Assembly (NCBI RefSeq): GCF_026130175.1
Contig: NZ_JAIGNI010000013.1
Span: forward strand, 9,327-73,326
From: Lyngbya sp. CCAP 1446/10
Lineage (GTDB): Bacteria; Cyanobacteriota; Cyanobacteriia; Cyanobacteriales; Microcoleaceae
Length of the DNA stretch: 64,000 bases
Direction of reading: 5' to 3'
Below are positions 34,474-43,796 of the stretch, in pieces. The notes beneath the pieces are model-generated. The model was not told where the DNA came from, ran no database searches, and saw nothing but the letters and a program-made list of their open reading frames with translations. The translations under genes were made by a program, and so were the position numbers. Position 1 is the stretch's first letter; each line of letters begins with the position of its first letter.

Positions 34474-36222
34474 TTAAAAGCAAATCTCACCTTTATCAAA
34501 CTTTGCTTGAAGTTTTTTCTTTGCTGCTGGAGTAAGGTTTAGATAAGATGCCAGATCATCAAGAGTACGATAAGTTTTTATCTTTCTATCGCCGATCAAT
34601 TTATCAATAGTTTTCTGCTTGATACTGGTTCCCTTAAAAGCCTTTGTTAGTTCGGATTTATTGGCTCCATTGAGATTAATAGGTGATGTCGTTGGTGTAG
34701 GTGATGGCGTTGATGTAGGTGTTGGTATTGGTATTGGTGTGGGTGTGGGTGTTGGTGTGCTAATCACCTTATCAGATTTGATAAATTGAATGCGTTTAAG
34801 TTCCAACTTTCTTTGCAGGAGAGTTGGACAGGAAGGAGCAATCATAAAAGATAGATCTCCCGGTGTCCTATCAGTCTCATGAGGTTTGAAATCGGCATCT
34901 TTTAACCATTGATTAAACGTTTCTAAATGGCTGCTCAACAGTTCATAGTTTTTAGCTTCGCCAAAGGCTCTAGCAACAAGATCCCCATTGTGAAGTAATT
35001 CTACATAACAGTCGAAGGCATGACCTGCAATCACTGTTGTAGTTGAAACTGCCGATAGAGTGTAGGATTTCTGGCTCAGGTAACTTGCCCACTGTTGTTT
35101 ACACTCAGATTTTACTAACTCGCGTGAATTGCCTTCAAATACTTGCTCGGGAGCTTCTTGAAAATATTTTTCATGTATTTCTAAAACTGCACCAGCATAG
35201 TCTCGACAAAACTTTCTCAAATTATTAGCAGGATTCAATGGTATATCTTTGATTTCTTGCCATGCTAGAGCAAAATTTTGATATCCCTTATAAGCTCCTT
35301 CAATACGCTCATCCATTTTCTTTCTGATCTCTTCAATTTCATTAGTGTAGACTGGATTCAGATTTATAACTGAATCACTTAAAAGGCTTTCCATGACTGA
35401 ATCATCAACAATAAAACGTTCTACGTTTCCTGATGTGCCTGCTAAGTAAATTAACAGGCGAATTTTTGATCCAAATTCTTGTCCTAATGCCCTTCTAATT
35501 AATTGTTTGAAAAGCAATCTAGTTTCTTTGATTTCATTAGGAAGTTGTGCTATAGAATCTAATTCATCTATGAGATAAACAAAACTAAATGTTGGATCTA
35601 CTGCTGATACTTTAGATATTGTATAAAATAAAAATTGTTCAAGACTATCTACACGATCAGCAATATATATTTTAAATTGGTTGCGAAATAGCATCGAATC
35701 TTGGGCAGCATTAAGTTGGGGCAGTTGATTATTATCTAAATAATCACTCAAAATCTGTGCAGCTACATTTTTAACCGAACCCGATAGATTAGAATTGTGT
35801 AACAACTCATAAAATGTATGAGCTAGGATGTGAGAGTACAATCTTTCCTTAAAACCATCTCCAAGAGTTACATCAGAGATTTGGAAGTCAACAACTACAG
35901 AATGATTCTGATAAGTTGGTTTAGTTCTAGCTAATTCATGTAAGTAAATTAACAGGGAGGTTTTACCACTACCAAATGAGGCCGCAACAAATCTAAATGT
36001 AAAGTAACCATCATCAAATGTACGACTTAGATCGTCTTCAAGAAGCTGAGTTAGGTTAGATATTTGCCGCCCCGACAAACTTTTGGCTGTAGATCCTTCA
36101 CCCTCTGACCCTGGAAGTCTAACAACTCGTTCTATCCTAATATCATCAATAAATCCTACGCCCCCCTTTACTTGTTGAATAAAGTCTCTTATGTACCTTT
36201 TTTTTCCTGCATCTTCTGGCAT
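34474..36222 (-). CDS. P-loop ATPase with nuclease-like and HhH domains
   Basis: 582 residues. The P-loop ATPase core has Walker A GSGKTS at 84-89 and Walker B FVYLIDELD at 214-222, with the feel of BREX BrxC/BrxD-type ATPases. A region at ~400-430 reads FDCYVELL then FGEAKNY, with Asp404 and Glu422-x-Lys424, a PD-(D/E)xK nuclease-like signature. A Thr-Pro linker (488-513) leads to a ComEA-like helix-hairpin-helix (515-576: INLNGANKSEL, LASYLNLTPAA). The upstream wHTH gene ends only 3 bases before this start, so the two are translationally coupled. A defence or DNA-repair ATPase is inferred. The exact system is not recognised. It looks more AT-rich than its neighbours. Confidence 0.72.
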   Translation of the reverse strand: MPEDAGKKRYIRDFIQQVKGGVGFIDDIRIERVVRLPGSEGEGSTAKSLSGRQISNLTQLLEDDLSRTFDDGYFTFRFVAASFGSGKTSLLIYLHELARTKPTYQNHSVVVDFQISDVTLGDGFKERLYSHILAHTFYELLHNSNLSGSVKNVAAQILSDYLDNNQLPQLNAAQDSMLFRNQFKIYIADRVDSLEQFLFYTISKVSAVDPTFSFVYLIDELDSIAQLPNEIKETRLLFKQLIRRALGQEFGSKIRLLIYLAGTSGNVERFIVDDSVMESLLSDSVINLNPVYTNEIEEIRKKMDERIEGAYKGYQNFALAWQEIKDIPLNPANNLRKFCRDYAGAVLEIHEKYFQEAPEQVFEGNSRELVKSECKQQWASYLSQKSYTLSAVSTTTVIAGHAFDCYVELLHNGDLVARAFGEAKNYELLSSHLETFNQWLKDADFKPHETDRTPGDLSFMIAPSCPTLLQRKLELKRIQFIKSDKVISTPTPTPTPIPIPTPTSTPSPTPTTSPINLNGANKSELTKAFKGTSIKQKTIDKLIGDRKIKTYRTLDDLASYLNLTPAAKKKLQAKFDKGEICF

Positions 36223-36225
36223 AGC

Positions 36226-36801
36226 TTACTCTACCCACTGAATAAGTTCATCTTCTTGTTCGATAACTGCAAAGACTTTGCCAGTTGATTTAAGCAAAGC
36301 AAAGTTTTTGTTCAAATTTGAGAGAGATACATCGTTTTGTTCCAAAAATTTCTGACAAATTTCTCGGCTGCGAATAGCAACTACTCCCCTTAATTCTTGA
36401 CGCTTTCTTTCTTCAAAATAAAGAGCCTTAAACTTTTCTACAAATGTCTCAAAGTCCATCTCTTTACCACCATCGGAAGTCTGAGAATCCGCAACTCCGA
36501 TTTGACAGTATCGCCAAAGAGTATTTATGAGTTTTGCCCCTTTTGCTGATTCAAACTCATACTTACTGCTTTGCAGATTAGCAGCTAAAACTTTCTTACC
36601 TTGATCTGTCACAAAAAGCTGACCCTTTTTAGGAGATTCGAGCAATTGCTTCTGACACAAAGCATCACAGATAGCAGGCGCGTCCTTCTGGTATCCTTTA
36701 GATAAATGCTGTTTCACATCGCTTTTAGTCACCTTATTCTGTTTTGAGTAGGCTACTGCGTACAGCAAGTAAAGCAGTTGTTCGGTAGAAAGCTCGATCA
36801 T
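36226..36801 (-). CDS. Winged-helix-like partner of the ATPase
   Basis: 191 residues. The N-terminal ~80 residues form a winged-helix-like unit (KVTKSDVKQHLSKGY, LLESPKKGQLFVTDQGKKVL). A second ~90-residue helical part follows, with FETFVEKFKALYFEERKR. It is not recognised as a named family. An inverted repeat lies about 40 bases upstream. Together with the coupled ATPase it forms a two-gene unit. It may load the ATPase on DNA or sense the trigger. This is inference. Confidence 0.68.
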   Translation of the reverse strand: MIELSTEQLLYLLYAVAYSKQNKVTKSDVKQHLSKGYQKDAPAICDALCQKQLLESPKKGQLFVTDQGKKVLAANLQSSKYEFESAKGAKLINTLWRYCQIGVADSQTSDGGKEMDFETFVEKFKALYFEERKRQELRGVVAIRSREICQKFLEQNDVSLSNLNKNFALLKSTGKVFAVIEQEDELIQWVE

Positions 36802-36839
36802 AAGTTCCTCTTGTTCACTGTTACTGGGATGAACGTTGG

Positions 36840-36859
36840 TGGTATTTTAGAGAATACCA
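36840..36859 (-). promoter_or_regulatory. Operator-like palindrome before wHTH gene
   Basis: TGGTATT-N6-AATACCA, 39 bases upstream of the wHTH start. It is a candidate self-regulation site for this DNA-binding-like protein, or a promoter-proximal repeat. Confidence 0.45.
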
Positions 36860-36895
36860 TGCCTCATAGTCCTAAAGCAGCCATAAAGTAAAAGA

Positions 36896-36918
36896 CAAGC
36901 TAACTTTAACTTAGCTTG
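36896..36918 (-). terminator. Terminator of the DAHP synthase gene
   Basis: On the minus strand CAAGCTAA-GTTAAAG-TTAGCTTG is followed by TCTTTTACTTT, fitting a Rho-independent terminator about 117 bases behind the aroF-type stop. It separates the cassette from the housekeeping block. Confidence 0.7.
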
Positions 36919-37034
36919 CCCTCAACTTTCTGAATATTTTATCGATCCCTACTAAAGCATTGTTTAGTCTAAATATGGGTAGAGATTAGGAACAAAGTTA
37001 CTCACCCATATCAGTTGAGGAGTTTCGTCTGTTT

Positions 37035-38096
37035 CTACGCCAAAACTGGCACCGGTTGCGGCCAGCGTTTCATGACTTTGCCAATTACAGCCAATTCTTC
37101 CATCAACTTGTCGAACTGATCCGGTGTTAACGATTGCGGCCCGTCAGACAAGGCTTTTTTCGGATTCGGGTGCACTTCTATCATCAGCGAATCAGTACCA
37201 GAGGCGATCGACGCAAACGCCATCGAAGGTACAAACTGCGCCCAACCAGTCCCGTGACTAGGATCAACCATAATCGGTAAGTGAGTCAGGGTACGCAGCA
37301 CTGGAACCGCCGACAAATCAAGCGTATTCCGCGTATACTGCCTGTCATAGCCGCGAATTCCGCGCTCGCACAAAATCACGTTCGGATTCCCCGCAGCCAT
37401 GATATACTCAGCAGCCATCAACCATTCTTCAATAGTTGCGGAAATGCCACGCTTCAGCAAAATCGGTTTGTCTTGAGCTCCGACTTTCTTCAACAGCGAG
37501 AAATTCTGCATATTTCGGGCTCCGACTTGAACCACGTCGGCTACTTCTACGATCGCACTTAAGTCCGCCGCATCCATAACTTCGGTAATAATTCCCAAAC
37601 CGCTAGCTTCCCGCGCCGCCGCCAGCAGTCCCAAAGCACTCTCGCCGTGTCCTTGGAAAGCGTAGGGAGACGTTCTCGGTTTGTACGCTCCACCGCGCAA
37701 AAATTGAGCGCCAGCAGCTTTGACGCGCATTGCCGTCTCAACAATCATTTCTTCGTTTTCGACGGAGCAAGGGCCTGCTACGATTGCGATCGGGTGATTT
37801 AAGCCGATCGTCACAGTTCCTAAAGGAGTCGCAACCGCTACGGAGCTCGGTTCACCTTGGCGGTATTCCAGACAAGCGCGTTTGTAGGGTTTTTCCACTC
37901 GCAGAACTTCCTCAATCCAGGTGCTCATTTCCCGCAGTTGCATCGGTTCGAGCTCGGCGGTGTCGCCTACCAAACCCATGACGACTTTGTAACGCCCGAC
38001 GATTTTTTCTGGTGTCAAACCCCAGTTAGTGCGGAGTTCTTCGTCTAGTCGATCGATCTCGGCTTCTGGAGTGCCGGCTTTCATGACAATAATCAT
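37035..38096 (-). CDS. aroF: DAHP synthase (3-deoxy-7-phosphoheptulonate synthase)
   Basis: 353 residues from the ATG at 38096. The 49 codons upstream in frame are repeat sequence and not family-like. It condenses PEP with erythrose-4-phosphate, the first step of the shikimate pathway. It is a type I-beta enzyme: an N-terminal ferredoxin-like regulatory domain (about 1-90: VMKAGTPEAEIDRL) precedes the barrel. Barrel motifs are VAGPCSVENEEMI, RGGAYKPRTSPY, LLKRGISATIEEWL and MVDPSHGTG. The regulatory domain suggests feedback control. It is followed by a terminator. Confidence 0.95.
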   Translation of the reverse strand: MIIVMKAGTPEAEIDRLDEELRTNWGLTPEKIVGRYKVVMGLVGDTAELEPMQLREMSTWIEEVLRVEKPYKRACLEYRQGEPSSVAVATPLGTVTIGLNHPIAIVAGPCSVENEEMIVETAMRVKAAGAQFLRGGAYKPRTSPYAFQGHGESALGLLAAAREASGLGIITEVMDAADLSAIVEVADVVQVGARNMQNFSLLKKVGAQDKPILLKRGISATIEEWLMAAEYIMAAGNPNVILCERGIRGYDRQYTRNTLDLSAVPVLRTLTHLPIMVDPSHGTGWAQFVPSMAFASIASGTDSLMIEVHPNPKKALSDGPQSLTPDQFDKLMEELAVIGKVMKRWPQPVPVLA

Positions 38097-38180
38097 ATTT
38101 TTTTTCCCTTGGTCTGTTGCGCTAAGACACGAATTATGACACGGATTTAGTGCGATCGAGCTTCTATAAATAGAAGACTG

Positions 38181-38310
38181 GGCGGTTGAAACCGCGTCTA
38201 TACAGGCAAAACCCGCCTCCGCGGGTTGAAGAGGCGGTTCCAACCGTACGTCCGATCTTAGTCCGCGGAGGCGGACATTGTTTGTGTAGGCGCGGTTTCA
38301 ACCGCCGTCT
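38181..38310. repeat. Dispersed palindrome array, CGGTTGAAACCG family
   Basis: A GGCGGTTGAAACCGCGTCTA unit, the hairpin CCCGCCTCCGCGGG, a degenerate second unit, the palindrome GTCCGCGGAGGCGGAC, and a mirrored GGTTTCAACCGCCGTC. It lies between aroF and pam68. Confidence 0.75.
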
Positions 38311-38325
38311 GATCTTCTTTTTGGT

Positions 38326-38802
38326 TTAACTTTTGGGTTTAGCCGCGCGCCACGCTTCTCGCATCCGTCCAAAATTAGTATTAAATTCTTCCCACCCCAG
38401 AGTGCTTCCTGAATTGTCTTCATCCCAGGAAGCCGAGAGAACTCCGTAGCTTAATCCCAGTACACCTAAACCAAAACAGCCCATGCTTACCAGCAATACT
38501 GCTGTGTTGGGTAAGTCAAACAGGCCTTTGCTGACTATCAAATAACTCACAAAAAATGTGGAAATTCCCAGGAGTGTCGGCGCGCCACAGAATACCGCTA
38601 TGCGGGAGATCATGCGTTTGCTGACTGCTTCCGGGATGGATTGCGCCTGCGGGCCAGTTTTTTTTGTGGCTTTGGGCTGCTTGTCTGGTTTTGGTTCTTC
38701 TGTGACTGGCTTTGCTTCGGTTTCTGGGGGCTTTTTAGCGGTTTTTTTCCGATTTGAGGCCGGTTCAAAGGGTAGGCGCTGGGTGGGTGGTTCGGAGGAC
38801 AT
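38326..38802 (-). CDS. pam68: PAM68-family photosystem II assembly protein
   Basis: 158 residues. The N-terminal half is basic and disordered with many Lys and Pro. Two transmembrane helices follow (about 72-92 and 98-122). The C-terminus has SASWDEDNSGSTLGWEEF, the family signature. In Synechocystis the homologue (sll0933) binds ribosomes and helps chlorophyll insertion into CP47. It follows rpsO by 170 bases on the same strand, an order also known there. Membrane protein of the thylakoid. Confidence 0.92.
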   Translation of the reverse strand: MSSEPPTQRLPFEPASNRKKTAKKPPETEAKPVTEEPKPDKQPKATKKTGPQAQSIPEAVSKRMISRIAVFCGAPTLLGISTFFVSYLIVSKGLFDLPNTAVLLVSMGCFGLGVLGLSYGVLSASWDEDNSGSTLGWEEFNTNFGRMREAWRAAKPKS

Positions 38803-38972
38803 ATTTTTTGTTTAACCTGAAATCTCGAACAATTATTCAATAAATCTTGGCGAGGGTTTACGCAACTCTGATGGTTAATCAACGGTTTGAAACGGATTTG
38901 TGATCAGTGCGTAAATCCTGCTGGCGATTGTCCAAGATTCTTGAATATTGTCGCAAATTTTCGCTTGGCTGT

Positions 38973-39242
38973 TTAGCCGCGAATGCCTAGACGGGCAATT
39001 AATGCTCTGTAACGATCGACATTTTCCTTTTGCAGGTATGCTAGCAAGCGCTTGCGGCGGCTGATCATCATCATCAAACCGCGCCGGGAGGCGAAGTCTT
39101 TTTGGTTGATTTTCAGGTGGGCGCTGAGTTTGCTGATGCGATCGCTCAGCATGGCGACTTGGACATCTGCTGAACCTGTGTCGGTTTCATGGGTTTGAAA
39201 ATCGCCCATGATTTCTTGTTTGCGTTGTTGTGTAAGAGCCAT
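38973..39242 (-). CDS. rpsO: 30S ribosomal protein S15
   Basis: 89 residues, full length. It shows the S15 signature (DTGSADVQVAMLSDRISKL, the H-x-K-D segment NQKDFASRRGLMMMISRRKR). It binds 16S rRNA and the central domain of the small subunit. It precedes pam68. Confidence 0.98.
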   Translation of the reverse strand: MALTQQRKQEIMGDFQTHETDTGSADVQVAMLSDRISKLSAHLKINQKDFASRRGLMMMISRRKRLLAYLQKENVDRYRALIARLGIRG

Positions 39243-39381
39243 GAATTGATTTTATGCTTTTTTGTACGATTGTCACAATCCCATATAGTATCACAGGGGA
39301 ACCGTGAAGGATCAAATTTTTCGCACGGATGAGTTTATTTTTTTGAGCAGCATAGACTTGAATTGCCAACAGACTTAGGAC

Positions 39382-39426
39382 GGGCTGGACATCCCACAAT
39401 TTTTTTTCCTGTGGGATGTCCCGCCC
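39382..39426. repeat. Long hairpin between ruvA and rpsO
   Basis: GGGCTGGACATCCCACA and TGTGGGATGTCCCGCCC (one mismatch) enclose an A/T-rich loop of 11 bases. It could end the ruvA transcript but has no T-tract after the stem. Confidence 0.6.
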
Positions 39427-39465
39427 ATCCTGGGTGTATTCCCGGTTGCTGGATGTAGTATGTGA

Positions 39466-40086
39466 TTATCTGCTTAAATGCCCGATCGCCTCACGAATCC
39501 AATCTTCCGCACCTTTACCCGACAAACTATCGTCTTGACAGAGATTTTGCAGCGCATCCAAGACTTCCGCCCCAGTGTATCCCATCGCCAGCAAGACCAT
39601 CTCCACTTCTTCTTGAATAGCTGGGGGGACTCCGGCGGCCATTGAAGTTGTCAAACCTGCTTCCTGTCTCCATTCCGAGAGTTTGTTTTTGAGTTCGAGG
39701 ACAAGGCGTTCAGCCGTTTTTGCGCCCACACCGGAGGTTTTGGCGAGGACACGGGTGTTAGCGCCGACGATCGCCTGTACTAAGTCTTGCATTCCTAGAG
39801 TATCAAGAAGTGCGATCGCCAATTGAGCACCAACACCGCTAACACTCGTCAACTGCCGAAACAAATCGCGTTCTGCCGCGCTACCAAAACCATACAATAT
39901 GATTTGGTCTTCCTTAACTTGCTGGTGAGTAAAGATTTGGGCGACTTCGCCGGATGTTGGCAATTGACCAGTCACACGGGGCAAAATCTGGATTGCATAG
40001 CCAATTCCATTGACTTCGAGAATCAAGATGACGCGGTTGCTGCCTTTGCTGATATCGGCGACTGTGCCTTTGAGATAGCTGATCAT
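39466..40086 (-). CDS. ruvA: Holliday junction branch migration protein RuvA
   Basis: 206 residues. The N-terminal OB domain (MISYLKGTVADI), the tandem HhH domain (SVSGVGAQLAIALL, KTSGVGAKTAERLVLEL) and the C-terminal domain III (ALLAMGY-like LLAMGYTGAEVLDAL) are all present. It binds the junction and guides the RuvB motor. ruvB is not adjacent, as usual in cyanobacteria. Confidence 0.97.
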   Translation of the reverse strand: MISYLKGTVADISKGSNRVILILEVNGIGYAIQILPRVTGQLPTSGEVAQIFTHQQVKEDQIILYGFGSAAERDLFRQLTSVSGVGAQLAIALLDTLGMQDLVQAIVGANTRVLAKTSGVGAKTAERLVLELKNKLSEWRQEAGLTTSMAAGVPPAIQEEVEMVLLAMGYTGAEVLDALQNLCQDDSLSGKGAEDWIREAIGHLSR

Positions 40087-40159
40087 ATTGTTTTTGACTG
40101 AATACTACTATACTTCTGTATCGCTCTCATTGTTTTCTAATTCAAAATAAGCACAATTA

Positions 40160-40223
40160 GTAGGGTGCGTCAGTCTGGAAAACCCTAGTTTTTGATAGTA
40201 ACCTGAAAACAGACGCACCCTAC
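40160..40223. repeat. Dispersed palindrome, GTAGGGTGCGTC family
   Basis: GTAGGGTGCGTC at the left and GACGCACCCTAC at the right, 40 bases between. The arm match is exact over 12 bases. It lies between ruvA and the AAA-like gene. Confidence 0.75.
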
Positions 40224-40254
40224 AACTATACTTCTGTATCGCTGTGCTGATTTT

Positions 40255-42897
40255 TCAATTCAAAATAAGATGCTCTTTAACCAAAGACAAATCAGTATTG
40301 CTAAAATTCACCACAAAAGCCACATTTAAATTTTCCAACGATTTGACAAACCACATAATTTCATCAGAAGCTTTACCTTCATAGTGGTTGAACAAAACAG
40401 AAAATCGCTTTTCCAACTCAGGTTTAACTTTACCCGAAAGCAGTAATATTTTCAGCAGTAAACCCATTGTCCGGCTGGGGCCGAGGTTGTATACCAAGTC
40501 GTAAAAAACATAGTGGCTGGGATGTTGAGGATTTTTCACTACCAAAAAATTGAACAATTGGTTGCAAGTCCGAGCTAACAATATATGATTTAATTTCGCC
40601 GAGTCGTTTTCGGGAAATATATTTTTGATGAACTTGTACAAGCGTTCGTTAAATTGACGCCCGCCATATTCTGGCTCGATCGACGAGATTAAATATTCAT
40701 ATAATGCTACTTTAAATGAGCCGTAAGATGGAATTTTTCTAGCATCTCTCAGAAAATATTGAGCCGATTCTTTGTAACTGCGATCGCCTGCTACTTTCCC
40801 GGCAAATTCTCTAACAGCTAAGTGCAGTTCCGCATCATTCAAAAGTGTGGGATTTGGCGCCGAATGCACAATTCCTATTTCTGTATTTCTCGGTTCAACT
40901 AAATAATTTAAATATTGAGACAAGTTTTTTTCAAATTGTCGCTGTCTTTGAAATTCCAGTTTTTTGATAGTTTGGTGGTCTTCCTCAATGCTGCCTTTGC
41001 TCAGCAAAGAATGCCCGTACAAATAAGGATACCGACAAATTAATTCACCCAAGGGAGCATGACTATCTTTTTCCTGCGGTTGCGGCTCTTGCTCTACGGC
41101 TTTTACTAAGCGCTCTAGAGTCTGAAATTCTTCACTTTGAGTAAAGAATGTTATTTGTTCTTGCAAGCGCTTGACTATGTAAAATTCCATCCCGAATCGG
41201 GGAGAAGTCTGCTTAAATAAAGCTACTAGATTGGCGATCGCAAATTTGTGCTGTGAGTGCAATTGCCAACGGTTGATCGGGATGTAGCAGCAGCGGTGGA
41301 GGATATATTTAAACTCCCGATCCGATCGCTTGACGGAGATGATATTATACAAAGTTGCTTCAATTTCGCGATCGGGATAGCCCATGCCGTCGATAAATAG
41401 CTTGCGGAAGCGCTCGATCACCTGTGCGGGTGATTCTTGTTCCACGCAGGAGACGATGTGATCGTACAATATCTGTTCGTTGCTGCCCGATAAAACAGCA
41501 TCTGAGGGCGGGGTGAGAATACTCTCTGCACCACTGTCTGAACTGCTTTTTACAACTTGTGCGACAGCGACTGTGGGTTTATTTTGAAAATTCCCGGGAT
41601 TCAAGAACCAATAATGTTCTTGGCTTAATTGTTTGTTTGCGGCCCAATCCAAAGCTGACTGCAAACTTTTCCCGGTCAACAACTGCGATTTATCTTCGCG
41701 ATCGGAAGCCAGCCATGCTGCCAGCGCTTCGCGGTACGGAGCCAGATTTCCCAGTTCTTTTTCCACCCAAAACTGATTGAAAACAGATTGATAAATTAGG
41801 TTGGCAACTATTAATTTACCGTGAGTTTTTACCACCAATCCTGACAGTTGCAATTCGATTTTTTCGGGAGCATTATCGGCAGCAACTCCCGGCGTTTGTT
41901 CCGGTTTTTTGGGATCGGGCGGTTGCAAAATTTGCTGGTACAGCGTTAACAGTCTGGTGAGATCACAGCGGTTGTGGAAAAGGCGATCGCGAATTTCTGT
42001 CAAATGCTGGGGTTCGTCCCATTCTTCCCAATTTGTAATAATTCTGTGTTTGAGCAGTTGTTCCACCTGCTGGGCTTCGCAATTTCTGCCAATGAAATTC
42101 CCGTATTCAAGTACCAATTGGCACAGTCTTTGAGTCAAAAAAGGTTGACCGTCCGTCCAAGCTAATATTTCTTGGAGCACTTTTTGCGGGCGAAAAGCTT
42201 TGAGTGCCAATCCTTTTGTTAGTGGAAAACTTTCGTCCAGTTGCAATCGACTTAAATTAATTGACCGTCCAATATGAAAAGGGTTGCAGCTTGGATCTCG
42301 GATCAATTGTGATGGGGTTGCTACTCCGAAAACTGCAAAATTCAGGCGATCGTATTCTGGTTGCTCTGCCCGCTTGGAGTAACAACCCCGGATCAATGCG
42401 AAAAAATCGCTGGTACTGAAATTTAGGCTACTGGTGCTGTCAATGTCGTCTATCAAAATTACCAGATTTTGCCGCAGAGACTTGAGCAGAACTTTTTCGA
42501 TGAATATCTCCAATCGCTGCACCGGTGATAGCACTTCGCGATCGTTCCACCATTTGAGGGCATCAAACCTATTTGTGAGGCGTAAGCTGCTGGCGATGCG
42601 GTACACGATCGCGGCATACCATTTTTCGAGGGAAATTTCTGGGCTGCTGATGCTTCTCAAATTGATGGCGACAAAAGCTGTACCTTCTGCTTGCAACCTT
42701 TTGGCAGTTTGCACTAGCAGGCTGGACTTTCCCATTTGTGGCGAACTCAACACGTAGCAGAATTGTCCGGCTTTTAGTCCTTCGTAGAGTTCGCTATCTG
42801 CCGATCGCCTGACATAGGTGGGCGCATCGGCAGGCAAATATCCTCCGACTTGATATTGGTTGGTTGAGTTGACGTATGCTGTCATCTGCGAATTCAT
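40255..42897 (-). CDS. AAA_35-like ATPase fused to unknown C-terminal domain
   Basis: 880 residues from the ATG at 42897 (a TTG precedes it). Residues ~18-380 match the cyanobacterial AAA-like family: [17 protein letters not shown] then Walker [11 protein letters not shown], Walker [10 protein letters not shown] and the conserved [11 protein letters not shown] helix. A 60-residue polar linker (~445-500) leads to a ~380-residue helical C-terminus ([40 protein letters not shown]) that I do not recognise as a named domain. By impression it resembles stand-alone conserved cyanobacterial proteins. AAA_35 proteins often act as NTP-switches beside conflict or signalling effectors, so the C-terminus could be the effector or sensor. 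This is inference. Confidence 0.75.
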   Translation of the reverse strand: MNSQMTAYVNSTNQYQVGGYLPADAPTYVRRSADSELYEGLKAGQFCYVLSSPQMGKSSLLVQTAKRLQAEGTAFVAINLRSISSPEISLEKWYAAIVYRIASSLRLTNRFDALKWWNDREVLSPVQRLEIFIEKVLLKSLRQNLVILIDDIDSTSSLNFSTSDFFALIRGCYSKRAEQPEYDRLNFAVFGVATPSQLIRDPSCNPFHIGRSINLSRLQLDESFPLTKGLALKAFRPQKVLQEILAWTDGQPFLTQRLCQLVLEYGNFIGRNCEAQQVEQLLKHRIITNWEEWDEPQHLTEIRDRLFHNRCDLTRLLTLYQQILQPPDPKKPEQTPGVAADNAPEKIELQLSGLVVKTHGKLIVANLIYQSVFNQFWVEKELGNLAPYREALAAWLASDREDKSQLLTGKSLQSALDWAANKQLSQEHYWFLNPGNFQNKPTVAVAQVVKSSSDSGAESILTPPSDAVLSGSNEQILYDHIVSCVEQESPAQVIERFRKLFIDGMGYPDREIEATLYNIISVKRSDREFKYILHRCCYIPINRWQLHSQHKFAIANLVALFKQTSPRFGMEFYIVKRLQEQITFFTQSEEFQTLERLVKAVEQEPQPQEKDSHAPLGELICRYPYLYGHSLLSKGSIEEDHQTIKKLEFQRQRQFEKNLSQYLNYLVEPRNTEIGIVHSAPNPTLLNDAELHLAVREFAGKVAGDRSYKESAQYFLRDARKIPSYGSFKVALYEYLISSIEPEYGGRQFNERLYKFIKNIFPENDSAKLNHILLARTCNQLFNFLVVKNPQHPSHYVFYDLVYNLGPSRTMGLLLKILLLSGKVKPELEKRFSVLFNHYEGKASDEIMWFVKSLENLNVAFVVNFSNTDLSLVKEHLILN

Positions 42898-43310
42898 CAA
42901 GATCCTGCGCCCCTATACTGTGCGATCGAAAGGTTACAAATTGCAATAATTATTATTTCCAGCTTCCTATTATGGAAAATTTTTGTGCATCTTTCTCTAT
43001 TGTCTACTAACTGACCTTTCTGTTGCTCAATCTTTACCGTATCTTTGCAACTGTTGACCTCAAATCTGGTTTCGCGGGCGATCGGACTCCGACACTTGAT
43101 TCTTTACACTCGTTCACATAACGATATCAATTTTTGCTCGATCGGATTGAGAACACCAAAACGCCCTTGAGTTCATATTTTTTTACAATAATACTTTAAA
43201 ATTCACCCGATGGTATGATGTTGCCAGGGAAACTCATAACCGCAATGGCGTCAACCTTCTGCCTCCGGCTGCGGAATGCCGCAGAAAAAGGCTCAGCAAT
43301 GAGTAGCAAT
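42898..43310. other. Gene-poor stretch before the iterated repeats
   Basis: No ORF with protein-like character is seen from here to 43853. It includes a CTGCGG-AATG-CCGCAG hairpin at 43269-43284. The region may hold promoters and small RNAs. Confidence 0.4.
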
Positions 43311-43335
43311 AAAAAACCTCAGCGTTTGGCTGAGG
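43311..43335 (-). terminator. Minus-strand intrinsic terminator in gene-free region
   Basis: On the minus strand CCTCAGC-CAAAC-GCTGAGG is followed by TTTTTTATT. No annotated minus-strand gene lies within 1 kb upstream, so it may end an unknown small RNA made from the 43340-43850 strand. Confidence 0.65.
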
Positions 43336-43563
43336 ACTGCTTGAGTGGGAGATATCGTTAATCTGCGTTTTTTTTGTTGACTTAGATTGCATGAAATTCC
43401 ATGCTGCTGACACTTCCCCAGCTTTCGCGTGCGGGAATCTTTAAGGACAAACTTTTGGGGATGAATCCACAAAAAGTTTAATTCTTAAAAGCGCTGTCAG
43501 TGCGCTGCTAGCCACTGGCTCAACGATAAAAGTTAAGTCTGTGGCTAATTTGTAGAAGATGCG

Positions 43564-43643
43564 CCCTGATGAATTAACTACCCGATAGATGAGCACCCTG
43601 ATGGCATAACTCCCTGATGGATCGACGCCCTGATGGCCTTAGC
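43564..43643. repeat. Five 16-bp iterated repeats
   Basis: Five contiguous 16-base units start at 43564, 43580, 43596, 43612 and 43628. Units 1, 3, 4 and 5 begin CCCTGATG. Unit 2 is degenerate (ACCCGATAGATGAGCA). Spacing of 16 bases is not a clean helical multiple. The array could bind a protein or be a relic of slippage. Confidence 0.75.
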
Positions 43644-43728
43644 CCCACTACCCAAAAAAATCTGGTTGGTGGATGATCGTGGACATTAGTAACACGTCAC
43701 TTCCGGCGTTTCCGATCGCAAGCGGGTG

Positions 43729-43796
43729 TGCCTGTCTGAATTGATTATGGCAGGCAGATTTATCAGAAGACAAGTGGGCTATTGCATCAACCCACT
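43729..43796 (+). promoter_or_regulatory. Two leader hairpins before small exported protein
   Basis: TGCCTG...CAGGCA (about 43729-43756) and AGTGGG...CCCACT (about 43772-43796) lie in the spacer directly before the small secreted-protein gene. They are a candidate structured 5' leader. No named riboswitch is recognised. Confidence 0.4.

Noticed and set aside
38097-38243. 49-codon N-terminal extension of DAHP synthase.
   Set aside because: It is translated repeat sequence (CGGTTGAAACCG family). The family start is at 38096.
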